Shown: positions 25,685 through 34,869, counted from the first letter of the stretch. The stretch: DNA of 64,000 nt from Carthagonibacter sp032251515 (GCA_032251515.1 JAVVDU010000006.1:1-64000), one strand, 5' to 3'. The notes: a model not told the origin generated them from the letters alone. A program made the numbers and translations.

Positions 25685-26521
25685 GTGGACGTATTGCTGC
25701 GCGATGGCCTGCGGCTGCACGCCCGCACGGGCGGCGCCGGTCCCCCGGTCCTGCTCCTGCACGGGTTCACGGGATCGGCCGAGTCGTGGGACGATGGGCT
25801 CCTGCGGGAGCTCGGGCGCGCGCACCGGTGGATCGCCGTGGACCTGCCCGGACACGGCCGCAGCGACCGCCCCGGGGACCCGGGCCGTTACGCGCTGGAG
25901 GCGGTCGTGGCGGACCTGGCGGACCTGCTGGACGCGGCCGGCGCGGAGGCGGCCGCGTGGATCGGGTACTCGATGGGAGGGCGCATCGCGCTCGGCGCGG
26001 CCGCGCTCGCGCCCGCCCGCGTGCGGGGGCTCGTGCTCGAGAGCGCTTCGCCGGGCCTGGCGACCGAGGAGGCGCGTGCGGTCCGGCGGCGGGAGGATGC
26101 CGCGCTGGCCGGCCGCCTGCGCTCGGACGGGATCGCCGCCTTCGTGGCGGAGTGGGAGGCGCGGCCCCTCTTCGCCACGCAGGAGCGGCTGCCGCCGTCC
26201 GTCCGGGCCGCACAGCGAAGGCGACGTCTCGCCAACGATGCGTCGTCTCTCGCGGCCTGCCTAGGAGGGCTCGGAACCGGGTCGCAGCCGGACTTCTGGG
26301 ATGCGCTGCCGGACATCCGCGCCCCGACGCTCGTCGTCGCGGGATGCGAGGACACGAAGTTCGCCGACATCGGGCGCCGGATGGCCGCCGCGCTTCCCGT
26401 GGCCCGGCTGGCGCTCGTACCGGGGGCCGGCCACGCCGTCCACCTCGAGGCCCCCGAGGCGTGGCTGCGCGAAGTGGGATCCTTTCTGTCCACGGTCGGA
26501 GGAACGGAGGCGGAGGCGTGA
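25685..26521 (+). CDS. menH: Alpha/beta hydrolase, MenH-like (SHCHC synthase family)
   Basis: The 278-residue alpha/beta hydrolase has the oxyanion motif L-L-H-G-F-T-G-S, the D-L-P-G-H-G-R-S strand, the nucleophile elbow G-Y-S-M-G-G-R (Ser near residue 97) and the catalytic His in G-A-G-H-A-V-H-L-E. The lid has E-S-A-S-P-G-L and F-V-A-E-W-E-A-R-P-L-F, typical of MenH, which forms 2-succinyl-6-hydroxy-cyclohexadiene carboxylate in menaquinone synthesis. No other men gene is in the window, so a different esterase role is possible. The GTG start is 13 bases after the upstream stop; its stop overlaps rsmD. Confidence 0.7.
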   Translation: MDVLLRDGLRLHARTGGAGPPVLLLHGFTGSAESWDDGLLRELGRAHRWIAVDLPGHGRSDRPGDPGRYALEAVVADLADLLDAAGAEAAAWIGYSMGGRIALGAAALAPARVRGLVLESASPGLATEEARAVRRREDAALAGRLRSDGIAAFVAEWEARPLFATQERLPPSVRAAQRRRRLANDASSLAACLGGLGTGSQPDFWDALPDIRAPTLVVAGCEDTKFADIGRRMAAALPVARLALVPGAGHAVHLEAPEAWLREVGSFLSTVGGTEAEA

Positions 26522-27045
26522 GGATCGTCGGAGGGACGTGGGCAGGCCGCTCGCTCGTGTCGCCCGGCGGCAGCGTCCGCCCCACGGCCGAGGACGTGCG
26601 TGCCCGCTGGATGGACCTGCTGACTGGTCGCCTCGAGGGCGCGCGCGTCCTCGACCTGTTCGCGGGAAGCGGTGCCCTGGGGCTGGAGGCGATGTCGCGC
26701 GGCGCCCGCTGGGTGGACTTCGTGGAGAACGGCCCCGCGAGCCTGCACGCCCTGAAGGCGAACGTGGCGGCGCTGCGGCTCGGACGGCGCGGCCGGATCT
26801 ACAAGCGGGACGCGATCCCCTTCGTCGAGGCCCTCGCGGAGGGGGCGTACGACCTCGCCTTCGCCGATCCTCCGTACGGGTCCCGCAAGCTGGACCGCGT
26901 GGTGGACCGCTGGCTCGCCGTCCCGTTCTGCACGGTGCTCGCGGTCGAGCACGAGCGGTCGCACGCGCTCCCCGGCCGGCCCCGCCGGCACGACGTGGGA
27001 GGAGGGAGCCGGATCTCGCTCTACGGAATCCGCTCCTCCGGCTGA
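26518..27045 (+). CDS. rsmD: 16S rRNA (guanine(966)-N(2))-methyltransferase RsmD
   Basis: The 175-residue methyltransferase has the RsmD N-terminus R-I-V-G-G-T-W-A-G-R and R-P-T-A-E-D-V-R. The SAM site is L-D-L-F-A-G-S-G-A-L-G-L-E-A-M-S-R-G-A, and the catalytic motif is A-D-P-P-Y-G. It methylates G966 in 16S rRNA helix 31. GTG 26518 overlaps the upstream stop (GTGA). In many genomes rsmD neighbours coaD; here it does not. Confidence 0.92.
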   Translation: MRIVGGTWAGRSLVSPGGSVRPTAEDVRARWMDLLTGRLEGARVLDLFAGSGALGLEAMSRGARWVDFVENGPASLHALKANVAALRLGRRGRIYKRDAIPFVEALAEGAYDLAFADPPYGSRKLDRVVDRWLAVPFCTVLAVEHERSHALPGRPRRHDVGGGSRISLYGIRSSG

Positions 27046-27163
27046 TCCGCGGGGGAGTCGGTCTCACCCGTCCCGTACGCGGGCCCGCACTTGCCCGGCT
27101 CCCGGCGGCCGGCGATGGTCGAAAGAAGACCGTGATCCGGGCCCGGGAGGAAGGAAGACCGTC

Positions 27164-29143
27164 ATGAGATCCTTCGAGACACCATTGGCTCGCCGCCGCG
27201 GCGTCCCCGGCCGGAGCGCGCAGGCGGTCATCTTCGCGGCAGTGCTGCTCGGCGGAGTGGATGCCGCACCGGCGCAGCAGACGGTGAAGCCCGTCCTGCA
27301 CGGCCGGCACTGGGTCGCCGTGACCGGAAAGCCGCTGGCGGCCACGGCCGGCGCGCTCGTGTTCGCGCGAGGCGGCAACGCGGTGGACGCGGCCTGCGCG
27401 ATGCTGGCCGCCACCTCGACGATGTGGGACGTCCTCTCGTGGGGCGGGGAGACGCAGGCCCTGGTCTTCGATCCGCGCGCCGGCGAGGTGGTGGGCGTCA
27501 ACGCGCTCGGCGTGGCGCCGAGCGGCGCCACGCCGGAGCTCTACCGGGAGCAGGGGCACGAGTACCCGCCGGCCTTCGGCCCGCTCGCGGCGGTGACGCC
27601 CGGTACGCCCGGCGGACTGATGGAGATGCTCGCGCGGTTCGGCCGCCTGAGCCTGGCCGAGGTTCTCGCCCCCGCGATCGAGATGGCAGACGGGTATCCC
27701 ATCGAGGCGCAGGCCGCCCGCTCGATCGCGCGGAACCGGGACCGCATCGAGTCGTGGCGCTACACGCGCGAGACGATGCTCGTGCCGGACGGGGACTCGC
27801 GGCGCGCCCCGCGTGCCGGAGAGATCTTCCGCCAGCCCGACCTGGCCCGCACGCTGCGCCGCCTCGTGGAGGCCGAGCGCGAGGCCCTGGCCGGGGGCGC
27901 CTCCCGCGAGGAGGCGATCCGGGCGGCGTACGACCGCTTCTATCGGGGGGACATCGCCCGCGAGCTGGTGCGCGGCGCCCGCGAGGAGGGGGCCCTGATC
28001 ACGCTCGCCGACCTGGACCGCTGGCAGGTGCGGTTCGAGGAGCCGGTGTCGGTGCGGTACGGCGACCTCGACGTGTACAAGCTCACGACGTGGACGCAGG
28101 GGCCGGCCATGCTCCAGGCCCTGAACATCCTGAAGGAGTTCGACCTGCGCGCCATGGGGTACAACAGCGCCCGCTACATCCACACGGTGACGCAGGCCCT
28201 GCAGCTCGCGTTCGCGGACCGCGACTTTTACTACGGGGATCCGTACTTTCCCCCGCAGGAGCCGGTGGATGGACTGCTGTCGGAGGCGTACGGGCGCCAC
28301 CGGGCGGCACGCATCGACCCGGCGCGCAACGATCCGGAGGCCGGCCCGGGCGACCCGTATCCGTTCCAGGGCGGCACGAATCCCTTCGCGGCCGAGCTGG
28401 CGGCGTGGGGTGGTGGGGAGGGGAGCGACGGGGCGTCGCCGCGCGGCGTGCCGGGCCCGGGTGGGATCTCGCGCGCGCCGGCCCGGCCGGACCGCCGGAA
28501 CGGTGAGTGGATCGCGGGTGCCACTCGCCCGGACGGCGACCCGGAGCTCGCCGACTGGTACCTCGGGACGACCACGATCCAGGCGGCCGATGCGGAGGGC
28601 TGGGTCGTCTCGGTCACGCCGAGCGGCGGCTGGATTCCCGCCGTCATCGCGGGGCGCACGGGAGTGGGGCTGAGCCAGCGGGCCCAGAGCTTCGTCACGC
28701 GTTCCGCGGACGGCCCCTACAACGTGATCGAGCCGGGCAAGCGGCCCCGGGTCACGCTCACGCCGTCCCTCGCCCTGCGGGATGGGAAGCCCTTCCTCTC
28801 CTTCGCGGTGCAGGGCGGCGACACGCAGGACCAGAACCTGCTCCAGTTCCTGCTGAACGTGGTGGAGTTCGGGATGAACCCGCAGCAGGCCGCCGAGGCG
28901 GCGAACGTGAACACCTTCCAGCTCCGGTCCTCGTTCGGCGCGCACGACTCGCAGCCGGGCCGCCTGCTGGTGCGCGACGACGTGCCCCCGTGGGTGCGCG
29001 CGGAGCTGCGGGAGATGGGGTACCGGGTCGGCACGGCTTCCCGCACGTCCGGGCCGATCAACGCGATCCTGTTCGACCGCGAGCACGGGACGATGTGGGG
29101 CGCGTCCAGCGACTACGGCGAGGACTATGGGATCGCCTGGTGA
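27164..29143 (+). CDS. Secreted gamma-glutamyltransferase-family protein (Ntn hydrolase)
   Basis: The 659-residue protein has a signal peptide ending near A-P-A-Q-Q. The family N-terminal region K-P-L-A-A-T-A-G-A-L-V-F-A-R-G-G-N-A-V-D-A-A is present, as is a G-T-P-G-G-L-M-E-M motif. The expected autoprocessing site reads G-T-T-T-I-Q-A-A-D; T469 aligns with the catalytic Thr of E. coli Ggt, with T471 in place of the usual His. These enzymes cleave or transfer gamma-glutamyl groups, for example from glutathione. Substrate may differ here because the T-T-H triad is altered. The 3' end overlaps the ECF sigma start by 17 bases if ATG 29127 is used. Confidence 0.82.
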   Translation: MRSFETPLARRRGVPGRSAQAVIFAAVLLGGVDAAPAQQTVKPVLHGRHWVAVTGKPLAATAGALVFARGGNAVDAACAMLAATSTMWDVLSWGGETQALVFDPRAGEVVGVNALGVAPSGATPELYREQGHEYPPAFGPLAAVTPGTPGGLMEMLARFGRLSLAEVLAPAIEMADGYPIEAQAARSIARNRDRIESWRYTRETMLVPDGDSRRAPRAGEIFRQPDLARTLRRLVEAEREALAGGASREEAIRAAYDRFYRGDIARELVRGAREEGALITLADLDRWQVRFEEPVSVRYGDLDVYKLTTWTQGPAMLQALNILKEFDLRAMGYNSARYIHTVTQALQLAFADRDFYYGDPYFPPQEPVDGLLSEAYGRHRAARIDPARNDPEAGPGDPYPFQGGTNPFAAELAAWGGGEGSDGASPRGVPGPGGISRAPARPDRRNGEWIAGATRPDGDPELADWYLGTTTIQAADAEGWVVSVTPSGGWIPAVIAGRTGVGLSQRAQSFVTRSADGPYNVIEPGKRPRVTLTPSLALRDGKPFLSFAVQGGDTQDQNLLQFLLNVVEFGMNPQQAAEAANVNTFQLRSSFGAHDSQPGRLLVRDDVPPWVRAELREMGYRVGTASRTSGPINAILFDREHGTMWGASSDYGEDYGIAW

Positions 29144-29747
29144 GTCGAGGCGCGCCGGTGCGGAGGAGCGCGGCGATGACGTGACCCGACTGCTGCGCCG
29201 CGCCCGGGCAGGCGATGAGGCCGCCCTCGAGCGCGTCTATCCGCTCGTGTACGAGGAGCTGCGGGCCATCGCCGCCCGCCGCCTGGCCGGCGAAGCGCCC
29301 GGGCACACGCTGTCGGCCACGGCTCTCGTGAACGAGGCGTACGTCAAGCTGGCGGGCTCCGGGAAGGTGGAGTGGCAGGACCGGGCCCATTTCCTGGCCG
29401 TGGCCGCGCGGGCCATGCGCCAGGTGCTCGTGGACCGTGCCCGCCGAAGGGCCGCCGGAAAGCGGGGCGGCGGGGCACGGGCGACCACTCTCTCCGGCAA
29501 GGACCTGAGGGCCGGCGGTCGGGACCTCGAGCCCGAGGATCTCCTGGCGCTCGACGAGGCCCTCGAGCGGCTCGAGGCCGTGGATCCCCGGCTGCGCCTG
29601 GTCGTCGAGCTCCGGTACTTCGGAGGGCTCGCCGAGGGTGAGATCGCGCGCGTGCTGGATGTGCACCCAAAGACCGTGCAGCGCGACTGGATGAAGGCGC
29701 GGGCCTGGCTCCACGCGGCGCTGCGGGATCGCCCCGGGCGGGAATGA
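29127..29747 (+). CDS. ECF-like RNA polymerase sigma-70 factor (PF07638/TIGR02999 type)
   Basis: The 206-residue protein has sigma region 2 (A-L-E-R-V-Y-P-L-V-Y-E-E-L-R-A-I-A-A-R-R-L and the diagnostic W-Q-D-R-A-H-F-L-A-V-A-A-R-A-M-R) and region 4 with a helix-turn-helix (L-R-Y-F-G-G-L-A-E-G-E-I-A-R-V-L-D-V-H). This sigma type is commonly encoded beside a Ser/Thr kinase and is thought to be controlled by it. The start is uncertain: ATG 29127 overlaps the upstream gene, while GTG 29181 has GGAGGAG 12 bases upstream. Its stop overlaps the kinase ATG by 4 bases. Confidence 0.88.
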   Translation: MGSPGESRRAGAEERGDDVTRLLRRARAGDEAALERVYPLVYEELRAIAARRLAGEAPGHTLSATALVNEAYVKLAGSGKVEWQDRAHFLAVAARAMRQVLVDRARRRAAGKRGGGARATTLSGKDLRAGGRDLEPEDLLALDEALERLEAVDPRLRLVVELRYFGGLAEGEIARVLDVHPKTVQRDWMKARAWLHAALRDRPGRE

Positions 29748-32593
29748 GCGACGCGGCACGCTGGGTCCGGGCGCTCGAGATCTTCCAGGCGGCCCTGGAT
29801 CTTCCGGATGACGAGCGCGCCGCCTGGATCGAGCGCCAGACGGGTGGCGATGAGGACCTGCGGAGGGACGTGGAGGCCCTGCTCTCGGCGCACGGCCGGG
29901 AGCACGGACCGCTGGACCGGCCGCTCGCGGTGCCGCCCGAAGACGAGGGCCTGCAGGAGGCGCTGTGCGAGGCACTGGAGGACCGGTATCGCCTCGAGGG
30001 CGAGCTGGGTCGAGGAGGGATGGCCGTCGTCTTTCTCGCCCGGGAGGCGAAGCACGACCGGACCGTGGTGCTCAAGGTGATCCGGCCCGGTATCGCAGCC
30101 CGCTACGGCGTGGAGCGGTTCGAGCGGGAGATCCGGCTCGCGGCGCGCCTCTCGCATCCCAACATCCTGGGCCTGCTCGACTCGGGGCGGGCCGGCGGGC
30201 TGCCCTACTACGTGATGCCCCACCTTTCCGGCCGCACCCTGCGGGCGCGCCTGTCCGGGGAGGAGCGGATCCCGGCGCGGGAGGCCATCTCTCTCCTGCG
30301 CGACGTGGCGGGCGCGCTGGCGCACGCGCACGCGGCCGACGTGGTGCACCGCGACCTGAAGCCCGACAACATCCTCCTGGTCGACGGGCACGCCTACCTG
30401 ATCGACTTCGGGGTCGCGAAGCTGGTGGATGCAGAGACGGATCCGCCGCTCACGCGGAGCGGCGACGCAGTGGGGACGCCCCGCTACATGGCCCCGGAGC
30501 AACTGGCGGGACTGTCGGGAGTGGACCGGAGGGCGGATGTCTACGCCTGGGGCCAGCTCGCCCACGAGATGCTCGTCGGCGTGCCGCGGGAGCTGGCCCC
30601 GGGGGACCTCGAGGGACGGGACGTCGCGCCGGACATCGCCGCCGAGCTGCAGACCGCCCGCCCGGACGTGCCGGCGTGGCTCGCCGCCCTGGTCGGCCGC
30701 TGCCTGGAGGTCCGACCCTCCCGCCGCATCGGGTCCGCGGGCGAGCTCGTGGAGGCGCTGGATCGGGAGGGGATCCCGCGAAGCAGGCTGCGCCGGGGAC
30801 GGGGCCTGGCCGGAGCGGGCCTCGCCGGGGCCGTCGCCCTCGCCGCGCTCGCCCTCGTCGTGGGGCCTCCGCTCGGATGGCGGACCGGGGATGGATCCCG
30901 GCAGGCGGTGGCACCGTCGGCCGTGGACGGCGTCCTCGAGGGTCCCATCGCCGTCCTTCCGTTCGTGAACGAGACCGGCGATCCCGCGTTCGACCTGCTC
31001 GGGCGTCTCGCGGGAGACTGGATCACGGAGGGCCTGCACGCCGTGGGCCTGCTGCCGGTCGTGCCGTGGCCGAATTCGCTGGCGGCGGCCGATCAGGCCG
31101 CCGCGGCGAGCGCCCGGGGCGGACCGGTGGATCTGGCGTCGTTCGTCGCCGCGGAGACGGGAGCGACCACCGTCGTGGCGGGCTCGTATTTCCGTGTCGG
31201 CGACGCACTGCGGTTCCGTGCGGAAGTCGTGGATGTGCGGCTCGGACGGGTCCTGGGCGCACCGCCGGCCGAGACCGCCCCGGTCACCGAGCCCCAGATC
31301 GCGATAGAGGCGCTGCGGGACCGTCTGATGGGCAGCGTCGCGCTGGCCACGGACGAGCGCCTCGCGCCGGCCGGATCGGCCCGGCGACCACCCACGTTCG
31401 AGGCGTACCGGGCCTTCGACGCCGGCATGGAGAAGTACATCTCCCAGCGATACGCAGAGGCCGTGGAGGAGTTCTTCCGGGCGTTCCAGCTCGACACGAC
31501 GTTTACGGAGGCGCTGCTCCTCGCCGCCACCAACCTCTACAATCGCGGTACGCGGACGGGCATGGCCCGGGCCGACTCGGTGCTGGAGGTCCTCGCGACC
31601 CGGCGAGGCGGGTTCACCCGCTTCCAGGAGCTGCGCTGGACCTTCCTCCGGGCTCTCCTGGACTCCGACGCCGAGGCGGCCCTCGACGCGGCCCGGCGCA
31701 CGGGAGAGATCGCTCCGACATCGCGCACGGCCTACAACGCCGCACAGTCCGCGCTGGACCTCATGCGGCCCGCCCTGGCCCGCCGGACGCTGGAGCGACT
31801 CGATCCGGACCGCGGGTCCCTGCGGGGCTGGCCTTCGTACTGGACGGCGCTCGCCCATGCCCGGCACCTGACCGGCGATCACGAGGGGGAGCTCGCGGCG
31901 GCCCGTGCCATGCGCTCGCGCCACCCGGAGCGCCGGATCGCGAGGGTGCTGGAGGTGCGGGCCCTGGCTGCCGCGGGGCGCCGTGAAGAACTGGAGCAGG
32001 CCCTCGAGGAGCAGGAGACCCTGTCGACGGCGACCTACTGGTCGCTCGGGGCGGCCCTCGTCGTGGCGGGAGAGGAACTTCGCGCGCACGGCCACGCGGC
32101 GGAGGGCGTCGCCATGCTCGAGCGGGGCGTGGCGTGGCTCGAGGCGCGCCTCCGGGAGACCCCGGGCCTGCGCGAACACCGCTACTGGATCGGATCCGCC
32201 TTGTACGATCTCGGGAAGTGGTCCGAGGCCGAAAGCGTGTTCACCTCCCTGGCGGAGGAGTTCCCGGAACGGGAGTCCTACACGGGACTGGCGGCGCTGG
32301 CGCTCGCGCGGATGGGACGGGTCGACGAGGCACGGCGGCGCCTTTCCGGGTCCTTTCCCTACTCGCTGGGGGAGCGCGGCGCCTTCCTGGGGCGGATCGC
32401 AGGAATCGCCGGCGATCCCGAGATGGGCGTGACCCTGCTGATCGAAGGTCTTCGCAGGGGAATCCCCGGCGCCCCGTGGCTGCACGCGGCCGGCTGGCCG
32501 GATCTCCTGCTCCTCGCGGAGGACCCGAGGCTGGCCGCCGTGCTCGGAGACGGGACCGCCATCCCGATTCCGGTCCCGTCACCCGGGTCGTGA
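29744..32593 (+). CDS. Membrane Ser/Thr protein kinase with TolB-like and TPR regions
   Basis: The 949-residue product has an N-terminal helical segment (1-80), then a Hanks-type kinase domain (about 83-345). Catalytic elements are G-R-G-G-M-A (89-94), K111, H202-R-D-L-K-P-D-N, D221-F-G and G-T-P-R-Y-M-A-P-E-Q. One TM helix lies at about 354-378. The outer part begins with I-A-V-L-P-F-V-N-E-T-G-D (402-413), typical of a FlgO/TolB-like N-terminal domain, followed by TPR-like helices to the end. It overlaps the ECF sigma gene by 4 bases, so kinase and sigma factor probably act together, the kinase sensing a periplasmic signal. Confidence 0.88.
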   Translation: MSDAARWVRALEIFQAALDLPDDERAAWIERQTGGDEDLRRDVEALLSAHGREHGPLDRPLAVPPEDEGLQEALCEALEDRYRLEGELGRGGMAVVFLAREAKHDRTVVLKVIRPGIAARYGVERFEREIRLAARLSHPNILGLLDSGRAGGLPYYVMPHLSGRTLRARLSGEERIPAREAISLLRDVAGALAHAHAADVVHRDLKPDNILLVDGHAYLIDFGVAKLVDAETDPPLTRSGDAVGTPRYMAPEQLAGLSGVDRRADVYAWGQLAHEMLVGVPRELAPGDLEGRDVAPDIAAELQTARPDVPAWLAALVGRCLEVRPSRRIGSAGELVEALDREGIPRSRLRRGRGLAGAGLAGAVALAALALVVGPPLGWRTGDGSRQAVAPSAVDGVLEGPIAVLPFVNETGDPAFDLLGRLAGDWITEGLHAVGLLPVVPWPNSLAAADQAAAASARGGPVDLASFVAAETGATTVVAGSYFRVGDALRFRAEVVDVRLGRVLGAPPAETAPVTEPQIAIEALRDRLMGSVALATDERLAPAGSARRPPTFEAYRAFDAGMEKYISQRYAEAVEEFFRAFQLDTTFTEALLLAATNLYNRGTRTGMARADSVLEVLATRRGGFTRFQELRWTFLRALLDSDAEAALDAARRTGEIAPTSRTAYNAAQSALDLMRPALARRTLERLDPDRGSLRGWPSYWTALAHARHLTGDHEGELAAARAMRSRHPERRIARVLEVRALAAAGRREELEQALEEQETLSTATYWSLGAALVVAGEELRAHGHAAEGVAMLERGVAWLEARLRETPGLREHRYWIGSALYDLGKWSEAESVFTSLAEEFPERESYTGLAALALARMGRVDEARRRLSGSFPYSLGERGAFLGRIAGIAGDPEMGVTLLIEGLRRGIPGAPWLHAAGWPDLLLLAEDPRLAAVLGDGTAIPIPVPSPGS

Positions 32594-32725
32594 CGACGAG
32601 TTCCGGATCCACCTGCCGCCGCCGTTCAGCGGCGAGAAGGTCGCCGTAGCCCGGACAGCGCCCGCGGCCGTAGAAGCTCGCCAGCCGCTTCGTCATCGCG
32701 TCTCCGCTCCCGCCGCGCGTGCGGT

Positions 32726-33844
32726 TCAGGCACCGCCGGCCGCCCGGCGGCGGGCCCGCTCGTTCACGTCCCGCCAGGCGGCGACCGTCCGCCGGACCAT
32801 CTGGCCCACCGTGAACGTCCGCGCTCGCGCGAGCCCGGCCTCGGCCCGCGCCCGCCGGGCCACCGGGTCCTCCAGCAGCCGCAGGATCTCCGCGGCCAGG
32901 GCCTCCGGACTCCCGGCCGGTACGGTGGGGATCGCATCCCCCGCGAGCTCCACCAGCCCGCCCCCATCCGTGAGGATCACCGGACGACCGGCGGCCATCG
33001 CCTCCAGCGCCGCCGTGCCGAGCCCCTCGGTCCGCGAGGGCATCACGAACAGGTCCAGGTCGCCGAGGGACCGAGCGGCGTCCGGCACGGCACCGGGCAG
33101 GGCGAACCGGTCCTGGAGGCCCAGCCGCCGGACCCGGCGCTCCAGCCGGGACCGCAGCGGACCCTCTCCGAACACGGCGAACCGGGCCTCGGGGCGGTGG
33201 GACGCCACGAGCGCCGCCGCCCCGAGGAACGTGTCGTGGCCCTTGGCCGGCGCGAGCGCACCGATCGCCGCCACGAACGCCGTCCTGTCGCCGACCCGCG
33301 CCGCCGACCGCAGGCGGCCCGGCCGTGGGGGCGCGAGGTCGGCGAGGTCGATTCCGTCCGGCACGCGCCGAATCCTGTCCGCCGCGATCCCGGCCTGCAG
33401 GAGCGAGCGGCAGGCGGCGTCGGACACGCCCAGCACGAGGTCGGCACGCCGCCAGATGGCGGGGGTGCGGGGCGCGCCGCTCACCCGCCGCGCGGCGACG
33501 ACGGGCAGGTCGCGCCCCGCCGCGGCGCGGGCGACCAGGGCCGCCTGCAGGGCATGGGCGTCGTGGGCTTGGACCACCTCCCACGGACCGGCCAGCAGGG
33601 CCGCCAGGGCTCGCACGGGGGCGGGCCCGAGCGGCGAGCGCCAGGGGTGCTCCACGGTGCGCACGTCCAGCACGCGGCTCTCGGCGGCCAGCCGGGAACC
33701 CCGGACGGTGAACAGTCCCGCCACGGCGCGAACGTCGGGCGGCACCCCCGCCAGGAGGAGCCGCACCTGGTTCTGTCCGCCGCCCCAGGCGACGGACCGG
33801 TCGACGTGCAGGACCCGGAGAGCGGTCCGCGGCGGCGCAGTCAC
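32726..33844 (-). CDS. GT4-family glycosyltransferase
   Basis: The 372-residue GT-B enzyme begins R-V-L-H-V-D-R-S-V-A-W-G-G-G-Q-N-Q and has the C-terminal donor-binding motif S-R-T-E-G-L-G-T-A-A-L-E-A-M-A-A-G-R-P-V-I. A V-P-D-G-I-D-L turn separates the lobes. The N-terminal G-G-G-Q-N-Q loop occurs in transferases acting on lipid-linked or LPS sugars. The GTG start at 33844 is 7 bases downstream of the GT2 gene stop, so both are probably co-transcribed for one surface glycan. Confidence 0.85.
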   Translation of the reverse strand: MTAPPRTALRVLHVDRSVAWGGGQNQVRLLLAGVPPDVRAVAGLFTVRGSRLAAESRVLDVRTVEHPWRSPLGPAPVRALAALLAGPWEVVQAHDAHALQAALVARAAAGRDLPVVAARRVSGAPRTPAIWRRADLVLGVSDAACRSLLQAGIAADRIRRVPDGIDLADLAPPRPGRLRSAARVGDRTAFVAAIGALAPAKGHDTFLGAAALVASHRPEARFAVFGEGPLRSRLERRVRRLGLQDRFALPGAVPDAARSLGDLDLFVMPSRTEGLGTAALEAMAAGRPVILTDGGGLVELAGDAIPTVPAGSPEALAAEILRLLEDPVARRARAEAGLARARTFTVGQMVRRTVAAWRDVNERARRRAAGGA

Positions 33845-33851
33845 CCGCGGC

Positions 33852-34742
33852 TCACTCGAGCAGGACGTAGTTGCGGTGCTCGAGCGGACGCCGACCGGAC
33901 AGACGCTCGATCGCGTCCGAGAGCCGGGAGCGCACGCCCCGCAGCGTCCAGCGGGGGCGGGGACAGTCCTCCGGCCGGAACGGCCAGTGCCGGCTCTCGA
34001 TCCAGTCGCGTGCCGCGCCGGGGTGCGTCCCGTCGAACGGCCGAAGACCCGGCAGCCGCTCGAATTCCCACTGCCCCCAGGCCTCCTCGTCGGCCCCCTG
34101 GTACCGGGCCCACAGCCGCCGCCGCTCGCGCAGGGCCCGCAGGGACTTCGCGTAGCCGTAATGGAACACGCGTGCGCCGGAGGAAACGGCCCGGACGGGT
34201 CGCTCGCGCGGCGGCACCCGGAAGCCCTGTGCGCCGGCTCGCGAGCGGGCACCCGAGGAGCGGCGCAGGAGCCGCACCTCCCTGCGGTACCAGCGCCGCC
34301 CTCGCACCACCCAGCCGGGACTGCCGTAGAAGTGGAGGTAGTCGAACACGAGGCCTTCGACGTCCGGCCGCCGGGCCGCGCCGGCCAGGGCCGTCCGGAC
34401 GGCCGGCAGATCGTCCTCGTGCAGGACCTCGTCGGCCTGGATGTAGAGAGCCCAGTCGTGGGCGCAGAGGTCCAGGGCGCGGTTCGTCTCCTGCGAGTGG
34501 ACCGCCGTGGTCCGTCCCCGCTCCTCGCCCCAGTCCCGCTCGAGGATCCGGATCCGCGGGTCGGCGAGCGCCCGCACGCGCTCGAGCGTGTCATCCCGCG
34601 AGTCTCCGACGTTCACCAGGAGTTCGTCGCACAGGGGGAGCACCGAGCGAAGGGCGGCTTCGACGGGATAATCCAGCAGCGTGGCGTTCCGGACGATCGA
34701 GATGCCGGAGACGGGCGGAACGACGGAGCCCTCTGAGCGCAT
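33852..34742 (-). CDS. GT2-family glycosyltransferase
   Basis: The 296-residue enzyme has a GT-A fold start (G-I-S-I-V-R-N-A), D-E-L-L-V-N-V-G-D-S-R-D-D-T-L, and the metal-binding region I-Q-A-D-E-V in place of a plain DxD. A later H-F-Y-G-S-P and F-H-Y-G-Y-A-K also appear. It is first of a two-gene unit with the GT4 gene. Its -10 element ends only 6 bases before the ATG, so the mRNA is probably leaderless or nearly so. Confidence 0.83.
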   Translation of the reverse strand: MRSEGSVVPPVSGISIVRNATLLDYPVEAALRSVLPLCDELLVNVGDSRDDTLERVRALADPRIRILERDWGEERGRTTAVHSQETNRALDLCAHDWALYIQADEVLHEDDLPAVRTALAGAARRPDVEGLVFDYLHFYGSPGWVVRGRRWYRREVRLLRRSSGARSRAGAQGFRVPPRERPVRAVSSGARVFHYGYAKSLRALRERRRLWARYQGADEEAWGQWEFERLPGLRPFDGTHPGAARDWIESRHWPFRPEDCPRPRWTLRGVRSRLSDAIERLSGRRPLEHRNYVLLE

Positions 34743-34748
34743 GCGCCG

Positions 34749-34776
34749 AACCTACCGGCACGCCCACGGCCGTCAA
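34749..34776 (-). promoter_or_regulatory. Promoter of the glycosyltransferase pair (near-leaderless)
   Basis: Read on the minus strand, TTGACG (34776-34771) is followed after 16 bases by TAGGTT (34754-34749). The ATG at 34742 lies 6 bases beyond, about where transcription should start. Confidence 0.65.
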
Positions 34777-34819
34777 GCCGGACCAGCGGCGGATCTGGCT
34801 CCCTCACGCCGCGGCGGGG

Positions 34820-34827
34820 TAGCTTGC
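34820..34827 (+). promoter_or_regulatory. Putative -10-like element (TAGCTTGC)
   Basis: TAGCTTGC is 42 bases before ATG 34870 and fits the recurrent TAnnTT element. No convincing -35 is visible. Confidence 0.4.
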
Positions 34828-34869
34828 GGTCAAGGACTTCGGGCAATCCCCGGGCGCGGGAGCACGGTC

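Noticed and set aside
32594..32697. Minus-strand frame starting MTKRLASFYGRGRCPGYGD.
   Set aside because: It runs into antisense of the kinase gene, becomes Arg/Pro-rich, and matches no family I know; the start lacks a good ribosome site. It could be a gene remnant but cannot be supported.
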